Shown here piece after piece: positions 16,296 to 25,911 of a stretch of DNA of 64,000 nucleotides. Under the pieces are notes generated by a model that saw only the letters and a list, made by a program, of their open reading frames with translations, searched no databases and was not told the DNA's origin. This DNA comes from Shewanella sp. Arc9-LZ (GTDB lineage Bacteria > Pseudomonadota > Gammaproteobacteria > Enterobacterales > Shewanellaceae), in NCBI RefSeq assembly GCF_010092445.1, contig NZ_CP048031.1:1736001-1800000 (forward strand). The letters are read 5' to 3'. Positions within the stretch are counted from its first letter, which is position 1. Each line of letters starts with the position of its first letter. Position numbers and translations under genes: made by a program.

Positions 16296-17501
16296 TTATG
16301 CAGAACATTGTTCCAGTTGAGCCTTTTTCTTATTCATTTGCAGATAACTTAACAGCCACATCATTAAGCCGCCGGCAAATAACACTGCCGCTACATAGCC
16401 TGTCTCGTTAGGCATTGCGCCTTGTGCGATAAACATGCCGCCCACCCAAGGGCCGATAGCATTGGCGGTGTTAAATGAACATTGTACTAATGCCCCTATC
16501 ATCGCGTGACCATTTGGCGATACGTCCATCAGTAAGGTTTGAATCAGTGTCGCTAAACCCACACTGCAGCCAATAAAGAAAATTACCGCATACAATAGCC
16601 AAATATTATGGCTGGCACTGACGTAAGCAAGCGAAAATATAATCGTACACACTAAGGCAATACCAGTGGTTTTTAAGGCTGCGCGATCGGCTGCTTTGCC
16701 TAATACGTAATTGCCTAAGGTACAACCAATGCCAAACATTACCATCGCGATTGAAATGGTGTATGCCGGCGTTTCCGTCACCACTAAAATGGTATCGGCG
16801 ATGTAAGTGTAAATACAAAATACACCACCAAAACCAATAATCACAATGCCAAGAATTGACCAGACCAACTTATTCTTTAATACGCTAAACTCATTGATTA
16901 AATTTGATGGTTGGTTATTTTCAATTTTAGGGATCACCACATATACGCACACTAATGCAATTAAGGCGAGGACAGATGCACCCGCTAAACAATAGCGCCA
17001 GCTTAAGTTTTGGCCGACTAAAGTGACAATGGGAACCCCTACAATGGTGGCTATGGTTAGGCCCATAAACACTTTAGACATGTAACTTGCACGTTTATTT
17101 TGAGGAGCAATATCGGCAGCCAATAAAATAGCGGCACCAAAATAAGCGCCATGGGGTAGGCCACTTAAAAAGCGAAATACAATAAGCTGTTCAAGTGAGG
17201 TTGCCATGGCACTTAAGCCATTAGAGATAAACATTAAGGTCAGAAATATTGCCAAGGCATGGCGTTTTTTCATGTTGGCTGTGGTCAGCATTAAAATAGG
17301 GGCGCCGACAACAACGCCTATCGCGTAAGCACTAATCGCATAACCACTTTGTGACGGTGTTGAGGAAAATGTTTCACTAATTAATGGCAGCATTGGCATC
17401 ATCGAAAACTCTGATAATCCCAATATAAATGTGCCTAAGGCTAACACTAACAAAATGGCGGTAGTATTCAGTTGGCTTGGTAATGCTGCAGCCGGTGTCA
17501 T
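16296..17501 (-). CDS. MFS transporter, DHA1 family (AraJ/YdhP-like exporter)
   Basis: A 401-aa protein with 12 hydrophobic helices. The start LLVLALGTFILGLSEFSMMPMLP and the motif-A loop are of the DHA1 drug:H+ antiporter family. FRFLSGLPHGAYFGAAILLAAD in the first half is typical of the AraJ/YdhP/NepI subgroup, whose members export sugars, purine nucleosides or drugs. The C-terminus is soluble and basic/polar (QMNKKKAQLEQ). The gene is monocistronic: a regulator/HD-GYP gene ends about 115 bp upstream of its start region on the same strand side. Substrate cannot be told from sequence. Confidence 0.87.
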   Translation of the reverse strand: MTPAAALPSQLNTTAILLVLALGTFILGLSEFSMMPMLPLISETFSSTPSQSGYAISAYAIGVVVGAPILMLTTANMKKRHALAIFLTLMFISNGLSAMATSLEQLIVFRFLSGLPHGAYFGAAILLAADIAPQNKRASYMSKVFMGLTIATIVGVPIVTLVGQNLSWRYCLAGASVLALIALVCVYVVIPKIENNQPSNLINEFSVLKNKLVWSILGIVIIGFGGVFCIYTYIADTILVVTETPAYTISIAMVMFGIGCTLGNYVLGKAADRAALKTTGIALVCTIIFSLAYVSASHNIWLLYAVIFFIGCSVGLATLIQTLLMDVSPNGHAMIGALVQCSFNTANAIGPWVGGMFIAQGAMPNETGYVAAVLFAGGLMMWLLSYLQMNKKKAQLEQCSA

Positions 17502-17616
17502 AAAAAATCCTAGTGGTGATAATAAAATACGGTGAATTTAACAATTGATGTCGGGCTAAACCACTGAGCTAAGCCCGTTTGAGCATAACAAAAACTAACG
17601 TGCCAATTACGGCATA

Positions 17617-18612
17617 TTAGTCTTGCCAGCGCTGCTTAATGTATAAAATACTGGGCAAAGATTGCTGAAATAGTGTCACTAACTGTGGGTCAAAATGTAT
17701 GCCGCTTTGGTCATGTAAAAATGCCATGGCTTTGTCGACAGTCCATGCTTCTTTGTAAGGGCGTTTGCTGGTGAGAGCATCAAATACGTCGGCAATTGCC
17801 ACAATACGTCCTTCAATAGGAATATTTTCACCTTTAAGTCCATGAGGGTAGCCGCTGCCATCCCACTTTTCGTGGTGAGTCATGGCGACGACTTTGGCTA
17901 AGGCGATCAAATCTGAATCTGATTCACCTAGAATTTCGGCGCCGATTTCAGGGTGCTTTTTCATGATGGCAAATTCTTCATCGGTGAGCTTACCCGGTTT
18001 AAGCATAATGCTGTCGGGAATACCAATTTTACCAATATCGTGCATTGGTGCTGCATGGAGTAAATTGTCGGCGGCCGATTTTGATAAACCATAGGCGAGG
18101 GCAATGATTTTAGAAAAATGGCTCATGCGCATCACATGCATACCGGTTTCGTTGTCTTTGTATTCTGATGCTCGGCCCAAGCGTTGAATGACTTGTAAAC
18201 GAGTACGGCGCAAATCGTCTGCCTGCACTAAAGACAAATGAGTACGAACACGTGCTTTAACCACCGCTGGGGACACGGGTTTAGTGATGTAGTCTACCGC
18301 GCCAACATCAAAGCCTTTGGCTTCATCTACTTCGTCACTTAACGCCGTAACAAAAATGACCGGTACTGCTTTGGTGCGTTGCTCTGTTTTTAGTTGCTGA
18401 CAGACTTCAAAACCAGTCATACCTGGCATCATCACGTCGAGTAAAATCAAATCAGGCAGGTCGCGTTCAATTAAACGCAGAGCTTCTTCGCCACTTTTAG
18501 CAAATATCAGCCTGTACTGATCCTCAAGCATTTTCTTTAATACTCTGAGGTTAGCGGGCTCGTCGTCGACAACTAAAATTGTCGGCATACGGTCTTGGTT
18601 GTTATATATCAT
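17617..18612 (-). CDS. Response regulator with HD-GYP c-di-GMP phosphodiesterase output
   Basis: A 331-aa two-domain protein. Residues 10-125 form a receiver with phospho-acceptor Asp59 (LILLDVMMPGMTG), acidic pair at 16-17 and a Lys at 111 (TKPVSP). Residues 145-320 form an HD-GYP domain: HDIGKIGIP (His191-Asp192) and HHEKWDGSGYP (GYP at 254-256), with the later DVFDALTSKRPYK block. HD-GYP enzymes hydrolyse c-di-GMP to GMP. It lies 14 bp downstream of the MHYT hybrid kinase on the same strand, so that kinase is the likely phosphodonor. All catalytic residues appear present. Confidence 0.94.
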   Translation of the reverse strand: MIYNNQDRMPTILVVDDEPANLRVLKKMLEDQYRLIFAKSGEEALRLIERDLPDLILLDVMMPGMTGFEVCQQLKTEQRTKAVPVIFVTALSDEVDEAKGFDVGAVDYITKPVSPAVVKARVRTHLSLVQADDLRRTRLQVIQRLGRASEYKDNETGMHVMRMSHFSKIIALAYGLSKSAADNLLHAAPMHDIGKIGIPDSIMLKPGKLTDEEFAIMKKHPEIGAEILGESDSDLIALAKVVAMTHHEKWDGSGYPHGLKGENIPIEGRIVAIADVFDALTSKRPYKEAWTVDKAMAFLHDQSGIHFDPQLVTLFQQSLPSILYIKQRWQD

Positions 18613-18626
18613 TCAATTCAGTCTTT

Positions 18627-21600
18627 TTACTGTGCAGTAACATCGGACTCAAGAGTATTGAGTTGTGTTATTGCTTGTTCGAATTCAAAGTCGTCTAGAG
18701 CATGTTGTATGTTGATACATTGCTGTCGGTATGCCGCCGGAGTGGCTGCAATTAGTGTATCGACATCGTGTTCATTGTATTGATTTTCTTTTGCAGCTAA
18801 GCGAATAAGGTTAATGATTTGGATGAACTCATCGACGCTCATAGGATCTTTTTCTGCGGCTTTATCTGGGTGTTGACTGATATCTTGAGTGCTAAGATAG
18901 GCTGCGATGCGCGCAAAAGCCTGTTCAATCTTTGGCAACAAGGTCAGTAATTCTGTGCTGGATTTTGTCATGGCTGAGCGTTCAGCATCGCTAAATAACC
19001 GTGTCAGTTGCATTAGAGCTAAATTGCCAGACAGCCCTTTGAGTCCATGCAGTTGTTGACTAATAGCTGGCCAGTCGGCAGTTTGTATTAATTGTTTAAG
19101 CTGTTGGTTGCTATCGTGTTGTTTAGTCATAAATAGGCTGATTTCTTTCACGAGAGTCATTTGATCTCCCCACATCGAAGCGCCTTTTTTCTCATTAACC
19201 ACTTGCCTGTTGTCGATATCAACAGCGGGGTTATCGACGGCCACATTGCTTTGTTCAAGTTTCAATACATGGGCAATTTCATGATTAAGCAGCATCATAT
19301 CGATAGGTTTGTTGGCAAAACCATCCATGCCGGCATCCAAGGCTGCTTTTTTGTCTTCAGGCAATACGCTGGCCGTTAATGCAATAATTGGCATATGCGG
19401 TAACTGTTCATTTTGCTCTTGTTCACGACGAGTACGCGAGGCGGTTAATCCGTCCATGATAGGCATTTGCACGTCCATCAATACAATATCAATTTTGTCG
19501 CTGCGCATCCGCAGTAGGGCTTGTTTACCGTCGCGGGCAGTAATGATGCTATGACCTTGGCGCTTCATCATAATGGTGAGCAAATCAATATTTTGCTGAA
19601 TGTCATCAACAATCAAAATGGCCAATGGTTTAATGTGACTATTTGTTAACGGGGTCAACGTGCTGTTGATGTGTTTGGGCGCGGTTAATGGCAAGGCAAA
19701 ACCAAAACAACTGCCTTGGCCAAATGTGCTTTTGGCGGTAATTTTGCCACCCATTAATTCAACCAATTGTTTGCTGATGGTCGTACCAAGACCTGTGCCA
19801 CCAAAACGACGATTCATGCTGGCATCTGCTTGAGCGAAGGCATCAAACACTAAGGTTAATTGTTCTGGCGTCATGCCAATACCGGTATCGTTAATGGCAA
19901 ATTCAATGCAACCGCTTGGTTTAACGCTCACATCGATACTGACACCCCCTTCGGCGGTAAATTTAATCGCATTGCCAATTAAATTAGTCAATACCTGACG
20001 AATTCGGTCTGGAGCACCATGATAGGACATTGCCACATCTGCTGATACATTCACATTTAAGAACAGACCTTTAGAGCTAGCTTGTAACCATAAAGTCGAT
20101 ACCACCGAATCAATTTCTTCAATAACAGAGAAATCGCGTAATTCGAGATCGAACTTGCCTTTATCTAACTTAGCACTATCGAGAACATCGTTTAATAGGT
20201 GCAATAAAGACTTAGCAGACTGATTAATGGTACGTAAATGCTTTTGCTGTTCAGCGGGTAGCGAATCGTCGAGTAAAATGTCGCTAAAGCCAATAATGGC
20301 GTTCATTGGGGTGCGAATTTCGTGGCTCATGTTCGCTAGGAATGCCGAACGAGCTGATGCTGCTTGTTCCGCTTTGTCTTTGGCAATTAATAAAGATTGC
20401 TCCATTTCTTTGCGATCGGTGATGTCCATAATAAAGCCGTCGAGCCATTTATCTTGTACATCTATCCCGTCAACATGAGCACCATAACCGAGCAACCAGC
20501 GAATATCGCCGTTGGCATTATAGATACGGTATTCCAGCTTAAACACTTGCTCTGTGACGACTTGATTACCTATTTGCTCAAGGTCATCTGGGTGTACGTG
20601 TTGGTAAAAATGACGTTTTGGTGTTGCGCCTATATAGTCGCTTGCTGGATAACCGGTGATCTTTTCAACCGCGTCGCTAATAAATACCATCGGCCAGTTT
20701 TCAGTATTTAAACAGCGATAGGCGATACCGGGAATATTGGCGATAAGTGAGCGAAACTGGGCTTCGCTTTTAATTAGTGCACGTTGCATTTCAATACGGT
20801 GACGTAAGTCGCTTATGTACATCACAAACAGGCTTTTACCTTCAATACATGCATGACCAATAGATACCCTAACCGGAATGACCGTACCGTTAACATGTAG
20901 CGCTTCTACATCGCGGCCAGTACTTTTTTGCTGCGCTATGTTGTGGTTAAAAAAACTGTCTAAGCGGGCGTTAAATTCTTCGATAAATGGGCCTGGTATA
21001 AAGTCACGAATATTTTGGTGACACACATCTTCAAGTCGCCAGCCCAGGAGTAATTCTACCGCTTGGTTGCCGCTTTCAATACGGCCTTTAGCGTTAAAGG
21101 TAATGATACCGTCAACGGCGGTACTAATGGTCGCGCGGTAGCGTGCTTCAGATAATTTGGCTTGGTGTAACGAGGTTTGGTATTTAATCAGCATGTTGAC
21201 GCCTAACACCAATAAAATAATCACCACCGTAATCGTGGCAACGGCAATGCCTAAATACAGTGACATCTTTGTGGTTTGTTCAGAAAATTCAAATCCTGGT
21301 GGGCGGACAAAACGAGCCGCAGCCATACCGATGTAATGCATGCCGGAAATAGCGCAACCCATCACCATCGCCGCAATCGCATTTTTATGTAAGTCGCTTA
21401 AGATAAAGCGACCTAGATGGTTCAAGCTAAAACGTATCCACAGTGCGACAATGGCCAAAATAATGGCAATAACTATTGATAAGCCAAAATAGAATAAGTC
21501 GTAACGTAGTAGGGGAGCCATTTCCATAGCCGCCATGCCGACATAATGCATGGTACCAATACCTGCACCGGTCAATATACCGCCCACCACAAATTGGCTT

Positions 21601-21962
21601 AGTTTTGGTTTGGCTGTTGATATGACATTTAAGGCTACCCAAGATGCGGCAATACTCGGAATAAACGATAACGCGGTTAAGCCGAAATCGTAGCTCACCG
21701 GAGTGCATAAACTGAACGCTAACATGCCAATAAAATGCATCGACCACACACCGCCACCAAGTGCAATACTGCCGCAGCTGGTGAGTAAGTATCGTTTATA
21801 TTTATTGAGCGTTAATAGCGCTTGCGACGCGACTTGTAATGCCATAAACGAGGCGAAAACCGCGATAGCGATAGAGATGAAAACGACTATAGGTTGAAAG
21901 TCACCAACGACTAAAAGGCTTTCATCTGTAACGGAAAATAGTGTGCGAATTGTCTCAAGCAT
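18627..21962 (-). CDS. MHYT-PAS hybrid sensor histidine kinase with REC and HPt domains
   Basis: An 1111-aa membrane kinase, from the ATG at 21962 (MLETIRTLFSVTDESLL). This start fits other MHYT proteins; an upstream ATG at 22028 adds 22 residues without support. Order: an MHYT sensor with seven helices and three motifs (SMHFIGMLAF, TMHYVGMAAM, GMHYIGMAAARF) at about 30-255; two PAS domains (about 270-515); HisKA with His547 in MSHEIRTPMNA; HATPase with N, G1 and G2 boxes; a receiver with Asp830 (LMDVQMPIMDG); and an HPt domain with His972 (QLHGLKGLSGN). MHYT motifs have been proposed to bind copper and sense O2, CO or NO. The signal here is unproven. The downstream REC-HD-GYP gene is the likely output. 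Confidence 0.93.
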   Translation of the reverse strand: MLETIRTLFSVTDESLLVVGDFQPIVVFISIAIAVFASFMALQVASQALLTLNKYKRYLLTSCGSIALGGGVWSMHFIGMLAFSLCTPVSYDFGLTALSFIPSIAASWVALNVISTAKPKLSQFVVGGILTGAGIGTMHYVGMAAMEMAPLLRYDLFYFGLSIVIAIILAIVALWIRFSLNHLGRFILSDLHKNAIAAMVMGCAISGMHYIGMAAARFVRPPGFEFSEQTTKMSLYLGIAVATITVVIILLVLGVNMLIKYQTSLHQAKLSEARYRATISTAVDGIITFNAKGRIESGNQAVELLLGWRLEDVCHQNIRDFIPGPFIEEFNARLDSFFNHNIAQQKSTGRDVEALHVNGTVIPVRVSIGHACIEGKSLFVMYISDLRHRIEMQRALIKSEAQFRSLIANIPGIAYRCLNTENWPMVFISDAVEKITGYPASDYIGATPKRHFYQHVHPDDLEQIGNQVVTEQVFKLEYRIYNANGDIRWLLGYGAHVDGIDVQDKWLDGFIMDITDRKEMEQSLLIAKDKAEQAASARSAFLANMSHEIRTPMNAIIGFSDILLDDSLPAEQQKHLRTINQSAKSLLHLLNDVLDSAKLDKGKFDLELRDFSVIEEIDSVVSTLWLQASSKGLFLNVNVSADVAMSYHGAPDRIRQVLTNLIGNAIKFTAEGGVSIDVSVKPSGCIEFAINDTGIGMTPEQLTLVFDAFAQADASMNRRFGGTGLGTTISKQLVELMGGKITAKSTFGQGSCFGFALPLTAPKHINSTLTPLTNSHIKPLAILIVDDIQQNIDLLTIMMKRQGHSIITARDGKQALLRMRSDKIDIVLMDVQMPIMDGLTASRTRREQEQNEQLPHMPIIALTASVLPEDKKAALDAGMDGFANKPIDMMLLNHEIAHVLKLEQSNVAVDNPAVDIDNRQVVNEKKGASMWGDQMTLVKEISLFMTKQHDSNQQLKQLIQTADWPAISQQLHGLKGLSGNLALMQLTRLFSDAERSAMTKSSTELLTLLPKIEQAFARIAAYLSTQDISQHPDKAAEKDPMSVDEFIQIINLIRLAAKENQYNEHDVDTLIAATPAAYRQQCINIQHALDDFEFEQAITQLNTLESDVTAQ

Positions 21963-22544
21963 AATAATTAGATGAATGTCACTTTTAGATAAATATAAGG
22001 AAGCTATCGGCTTGGAATTAAAAAACATCAGTATTTGTTCGATTTTTAACTAAAGCTTGCGCTAGATCAACGTTTAAATGATTTAGTGCGGGTTGTGGTT
22101 AATAGTTTTGTGTTTTTCAATTCCATTCTGTAGTTAACTTACATGATGTTGTTGTAATAATGTTAATAGTCGGTGGTATTTAGGTATTTAGGTGTTTAGG
22201 TGTTGGGTATTTAGGTATTTAGGTATTTAGGTATTTAGTTTGGGCTATGGTTAATTTTTCGATTTCGTCTATCGTTTCAATTATCGCTCCGGTTATCACT
22301 CCAGTTCGTCGTTCACTTTTGTTTATTGTTTTTAGGGGGCGTTAAAAAGTCGTTTTAATAAGGTTGTTTAGACATCATCATCAAACCGTTACTGACAAAA
22401 ATGAATGCGTTACTGTCAATATTAGCCTTTGCTGTAAACATTACTCACCATGCCTCTTTAGTCTAATGTAGTGCTTTTTTACTTGTGAGTCAGGCCGTTA
22501 ATTGGTTAGCTTGAGCATGACGAAGCACATGCAAGGAGGCTTTA
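21963..22544. other. Intergenic region upstream of the MHYT kinase and the acyl-CoA ligase
   Basis: A divergent gap of about 580 bp. It contains an 8-bp tandem array at 22176-22238 and a strong AAGGAGG ribosome-binding site before the ligase gene. No further gene is supported. Confidence 0.55.
22176..22238. repeat. 8-bp tandem repeat (GGTATTTA), about 8 copies
   Basis: Units of GGTATTTA run from 22176 to 22238, with one GGTGTTTA and one 7-bp unit (GGTGTTG) in the middle. Six units are exact. The array is intergenic, between divergent genes. Confidence 0.9.
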
Positions 22545-24251
22545 ATGGTCAATCAACATCAAGCACAACTACCGCTTACTCAAAGTGAATATCATGGTGT
22601 CACTTCAACGACGCTTACCGATAAAACCATTGGTCAATATTTTGATGATATTGCCAGTGCTTACCCAGACAATCTTGCGGTAGTCGTTCATCATCAACAA
22701 ATCCGCTGGAATTACCGTGAGTTTCAAGCAAAGGTTGATGCGCTTGCCACCGGCTTATTAACGCTAGGTATTCAGCCCGGGGATAGAGTCGGAATTTGGT
22801 CTCCTAACAACATTGAGTGGTGTTTAACCCAATTTGCTACGGCTAAAATTGGTGCCATTATGGTGTGTATTAATCCGGCTTATCGGCCTGAAGAGCTGGA
22901 ATACTCTTTAAGTAATGTGGGCTGTCGAGCAGTGATTTGTGCCGATAAATTTAAGTCCAGTGATTACTTACAGATGTTAAATGAGTTGCTGCCAGAGTTA
23001 AGCACCAGCACTGCAGGTAAGCTCACTACACTCGCACTGCCTGAACTCGAGTATGTTATTCGAATGGGCACCGACCGTACACCCGGCATGCTCAACTTTA
23101 ATGATTTGCTGCTGGAGGTTAACGACGAAGCTCAACATGTGTTGGCCACCATTGCTGACTCTCTCAATACTCATGATGCGATTAATATTCAATTTACCTC
23201 AGGTACTACAGGTAGCCCTAAAGGCGCGACGTTATCACATCACAATATTTTAAATAACGCTTATTTAGTGGCTGACGCCATGGGCTTTACCTCAACTGAC
23301 AAGTTATGCATGCCGGTTCCTTTATATCATTGCTTCGGCATGGTGTTAGGCAGTTTAGCCTGTGTTATTCATGCTTCAGCAGCTGTGTATCCCGGTGAGT
23401 CTTTTGATCCTCTTACCACGTTACAAGTAATCGCAAATGAGCGCTGCACAGCTCTACATGGCGTACCAACCATGTTTATTGCCGAATTAGAACATCCACA
23501 ATTTAACCAGTTTGATCTTAGCTCATTGCGCACAGGCATTATGGCGGGCGCCACATGCCCCGAAGAAGTCATGCGCCGAGTACAAGAGTTAATGTATATG
23601 AAAGAAGTGCTAATTGGTTACGGACAAACCGAATGCAGTCCGTTAAATCACATTACTGAAATTGACTCCCCAATCGAAAAACAAGTGCTCACCGTTGGCC
23701 GAGCATTGCCGCATACCGAAGTGAAAATCATCAATGAGTTTGGCGACGTGGTTGCTATTGGTCAACCCGGTGAAGTGTGCAGTCGAGGTTACTGCATCAT
23801 GCAAGGGTATTGGAATGATGCAGTCAAAACGGCTGCAACCATCGACAGCGCAGGCTGGTTACATTCGGGCGATATCGGCCAAATGGATGAATTAGGCTAT
23901 GTGCAAATTGTTGGCCGTATAAAAGACATGATTATCCGCGGCGGTGAGAATATATATCCGCGTGAAATTGAAGAAAAACTTTATAGCCATAAGGACGTGC
24001 AGGATGCTGCCGTGTTTGGCGTGCAGAGTGACAAATACGGCGAGGAGGTATGCGCGTGGATTAAGGTCCGTGCCAATGCCGACATCACCGAAGACGATAT
24101 TCGTCACTTTTTAACCGAAAAGTTTGCCTATTTTAAAGTACCGCGCTACATCAAGTTTGTTGACCAATACCCAATGACAGTGACGGGGAAAATTCAAAAA
24201 TTTAAGATGCGTGAGTTGATGTATCAAGAGTTACATGAAGCCATAAATTGA
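22545..24251 (+). CDS. AMP-dependent acyl-CoA synthetase
   Basis: A 568-aa adenylate-forming ligase that activates a carboxylic acid to acyl-AMP and then acyl-CoA. The P-loop FTSGTTGSPKGATLSHHNIL, the GYGQTECSP motif, the WLHSGDIGQMDELGY block and the hinge GRIKDMIIRGGENIYPREIEE are all present. The catalytic Lys near the C-terminus is in VTGKIQKFKMRE. The length and motif details fit medium- or long-chain fatty acyl-CoA ligases of the acyl-CoA synthetase II type. AAGGAGG lies just upstream of the ATG, and a strong hairpin follows the gene. It stands alone, so the physiological substrate is not indicated. Confidence 0.9.
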   Translation: MVNQHQAQLPLTQSEYHGVTSTTLTDKTIGQYFDDIASAYPDNLAVVVHHQQIRWNYREFQAKVDALATGLLTLGIQPGDRVGIWSPNNIEWCLTQFATAKIGAIMVCINPAYRPEELEYSLSNVGCRAVICADKFKSSDYLQMLNELLPELSTSTAGKLTTLALPELEYVIRMGTDRTPGMLNFNDLLLEVNDEAQHVLATIADSLNTHDAINIQFTSGTTGSPKGATLSHHNILNNAYLVADAMGFTSTDKLCMPVPLYHCFGMVLGSLACVIHASAAVYPGESFDPLTTLQVIANERCTALHGVPTMFIAELEHPQFNQFDLSSLRTGIMAGATCPEEVMRRVQELMYMKEVLIGYGQTECSPLNHITEIDSPIEKQVLTVGRALPHTEVKIINEFGDVVAIGQPGEVCSRGYCIMQGYWNDAVKTAATIDSAGWLHSGDIGQMDELGYVQIVGRIKDMIIRGGENIYPREIEEKLYSHKDVQDAAVFGVQSDKYGEEVCAWIKVRANADITEDDIRHFLTEKFAYFKVPRYIKFVDQYPMTVTGKIQKFKMRELMYQELHEAIN

Positions 24252-24270
24252 TATTTTGCGTGTAGTCATT

Positions 24271-24303
24271 AAAGCCCAGTGTTGAGTTATCGCACTGGGC
24301 TTT
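24271..24303 (+). terminator. Terminator hairpin after the acyl-CoA ligase gene
   Basis: AAAGCCCAGTG and CACTGGGCTTT form an 11-bp perfect stem around an 11-nt loop, 19 bp after the stop. The trailing T-run is short (TTTAAT), so it may act in both directions. Confidence 0.75.
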
Positions 24304-24423
24304 AATATTGATGGGCAATCTATTTGCAAGTGAAGTTGATATTACACGCACAGACAAGTAACGCATTAAATAGCTGTGTCATAAACATTGGCATAATTGA
24401 AACAGCCTTACTTTCGATAAACA

Positions 24424-24455
24424 GTTTGAGTTTAGGTTTGAGTTTAGGTTTGAGT
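24424..24455. repeat. 12-bp tandem repeat (GTTTGAGTTTAG), about 2.7 copies
   Basis: Two exact 12-bp copies at 24424-24447 followed by a partial third. Intergenic. Confidence 0.8.
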
Positions 24456-24596
24456 TAAACACAATTGTAAACAAATGATGTTTTCTCGATAGCATTTGGT
24501 GAGTGATACCATTGCCGGCTTATATTTTTATCGGCTGAGTTCGTCAGCTTTTCCGCTTTTTCAGCTGGATACAATCGACCCATTGTTGGAGTTATT

Positions 24597-25481
24597 TTGA
24601 ATAATACTAAAGGTAGTCTTTTTATGGTTGCCGCGATGGCAGCATTTTCTATTGAAGACATGCTGATTAAATCGGCAGCCGAAACCACTTCTATTGGTCT
24701 GATTTTAGCGTTATTTGGATTGGGCGGAATGTTGATTTTTATGCTGCTGACTTGGCGTAAAGGGCAAACAATTTTACACCCAGCGATATTGTCTACGCCA
24801 ATACTCATCCGTGCGGTGTGCGAAGTTATTGGTCGTTTCTGTTTTGCATTGGCTATCACGCTAACGCCTTTATCAAGTGCATCGGCCATTTTGCAGGCCA
24901 CGCCATTAATCGCAATGATAGGTGCCGCTTTATTGTTTGGTGAACAGGTTGGTTTTAAACGCTGGATTGCCGTATTGATTGGTTTTTGTGGCGTGTTGAT
25001 GATTATTCGCCCTGGTCTTGATGGCTTTGAAGCAACGTCTTTATTTGCAGTTGTCGCGACCTTAGGTTTTGCGGGTCGTGATTTAGCAACTCGCGCAGCT
25101 TCACCAGTGTTGTCTAATATGCAACTTGGGGTGTATGGTTTTTTTGTGCTAATTCCAGCAGGCATTGCCATACAATTATACCAAAACGAGCCATTACAAC
25201 TTGGTTCCACTGCAGCAGCGCAAATTATCGGTGCAATTGTGTTTGGGGTGATGGCGTATAATGCCCTCACAATCGCTATGCGCGCGGGCGATGTATCGGT
25301 TATTTCTCCTTTTCGTTATACCCGTTTATTATTTGCCTTAGGTTTGGGGATATTTATATTTGGAGAATCGCCAGATTTAGCAACCCTACTTGGAAGTCTG
25401 CTGGTGGTATTAAGTGGTGGATATACCCTAATTCAAACCCGTAAAACAGTCTCAGCAAGTTTGATAAAAAATAGCGCATGA
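24597..25481 (+). CDS. DMT family (EamA) transporter
   Basis: A 294-aa protein with ten hydrophobic helices in two EamA repeats of about 140 residues each. The first repeat ends LLFGEQVGFKRWIAVLIGFCGVLMI and the second FIFGESPDLATLLGSLLVVLSGGYTL, the paired G-E motif of drug/metabolite exporters. Such proteins export amino acids, metabolites or drugs. The TTG at 24597 is used as start because GGAG stands 7 bp before it. The first ATG is eight codons further in and has no such site. A hairpin overlaps the stop codon (25481-25506). Confidence 0.88.
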   Translation: MNNTKGSLFMVAAMAAFSIEDMLIKSAAETTSIGLILALFGLGGMLIFMLLTWRKGQTILHPAILSTPILIRAVCEVIGRFCFALAITLTPLSSASAILQATPLIAMIGAALLFGEQVGFKRWIAVLIGFCGVLMIIRPGLDGFEATSLFAVVATLGFAGRDLATRAASPVLSNMQLGVYGFFVLIPAGIAIQLYQNEPLQLGSTAAAQIIGAIVFGVMAYNALTIAMRAGDVSVISPFRYTRLLFALGLGIFIFGESPDLATLLGSLLVVLSGGYTLIQTRKTVSASLIKNSA

Positions 25482-25506
25482 GCAGAGTGAATTGATTCAC
25501 TCTGCT
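25481..25506. terminator. Hairpin at the end of the DMT exporter gene
   Basis: AGCAGAGTGAAT and ATTCACTCTGCT pair perfectly around two bases. The stem begins at the last base of the stop codon. No T-run follows, so it is a weak or non-classical terminator. Confidence 0.5.
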
Positions 25507-25911
25507 GTAAGGCATAGCAAAGTTAAACACTATAAGATTAGAGATTACTAGGCTAGATATTATTAAGTTAGAGATTATTAGATTAGAGATGACTAGGTTA
25601 GATATTAACGATAGACATTAATGATAGATAAGATGTTTCGCATAAGCTTGATGACGGATAAAAAGCGACTAACGTTAAATTAACGGTGCAAGGTTCATTT
25701 TTGTAAATCGGAGGTTTTTGATCTAAAGCTCATACTCTGTAGCGTGAAATTTCATACTTTGTTGCGAGACAACGGTAGCAAATAAAAGTGGCTACTCACT
25801 AAATACTTTCATTTATTAAACGATAAAAATCAATAACAAAGACCTAAGCTTATTTTCCGTTATACTGCCTTACCCGCTACAACCCCATATTTAAGAGGTA
25901 TCAAAAATACC
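25482..25911. other. Intergenic region upstream of the spermidine-synthase-like gene
   Basis: A 430-bp AT-rich gap. It holds the hairpin at 25481-25506 and a duplicated 27-bp segment (25535-25561 and 25580-25606). No gene is supported. Confidence 0.55.
25535..25606. repeat. Direct repeat of 27 bp with 45-bp period
   Basis: The segment beginning AGATTAGAGATTACTAGG at 25535 recurs at 25580 with two changes. Between them a third partial copy (TTAGAGATTATTAG) is seen. Confidence 0.75.

Larger units (their letters stand above)
24252..24596. other. Intergenic region between acyl-CoA ligase and DMT exporter genes
   Basis: A 345-bp gap with the ligase terminator at its left end and a 12-bp repeat at 24424-24455. 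A long minus-strand open frame crosses from the exporter gene into this gap, but it is the exporter's antisense shadow. Confidence 0.6.

Noticed and set aside
22029..22544. Promoter elements for the MHYT kinase in the 8-bp array region
   Set aside because: No -35/-10 pair with proper spacing was seen; the array gives many TATTTA matches by chance.
24455..25270. 271-codon minus-strand frame over the DMT exporter
   Set aside because: It is the antisense shadow of the membrane protein; its low-complexity composition (many Ala, Pro, Asn, Lys) is typical of such shadows.
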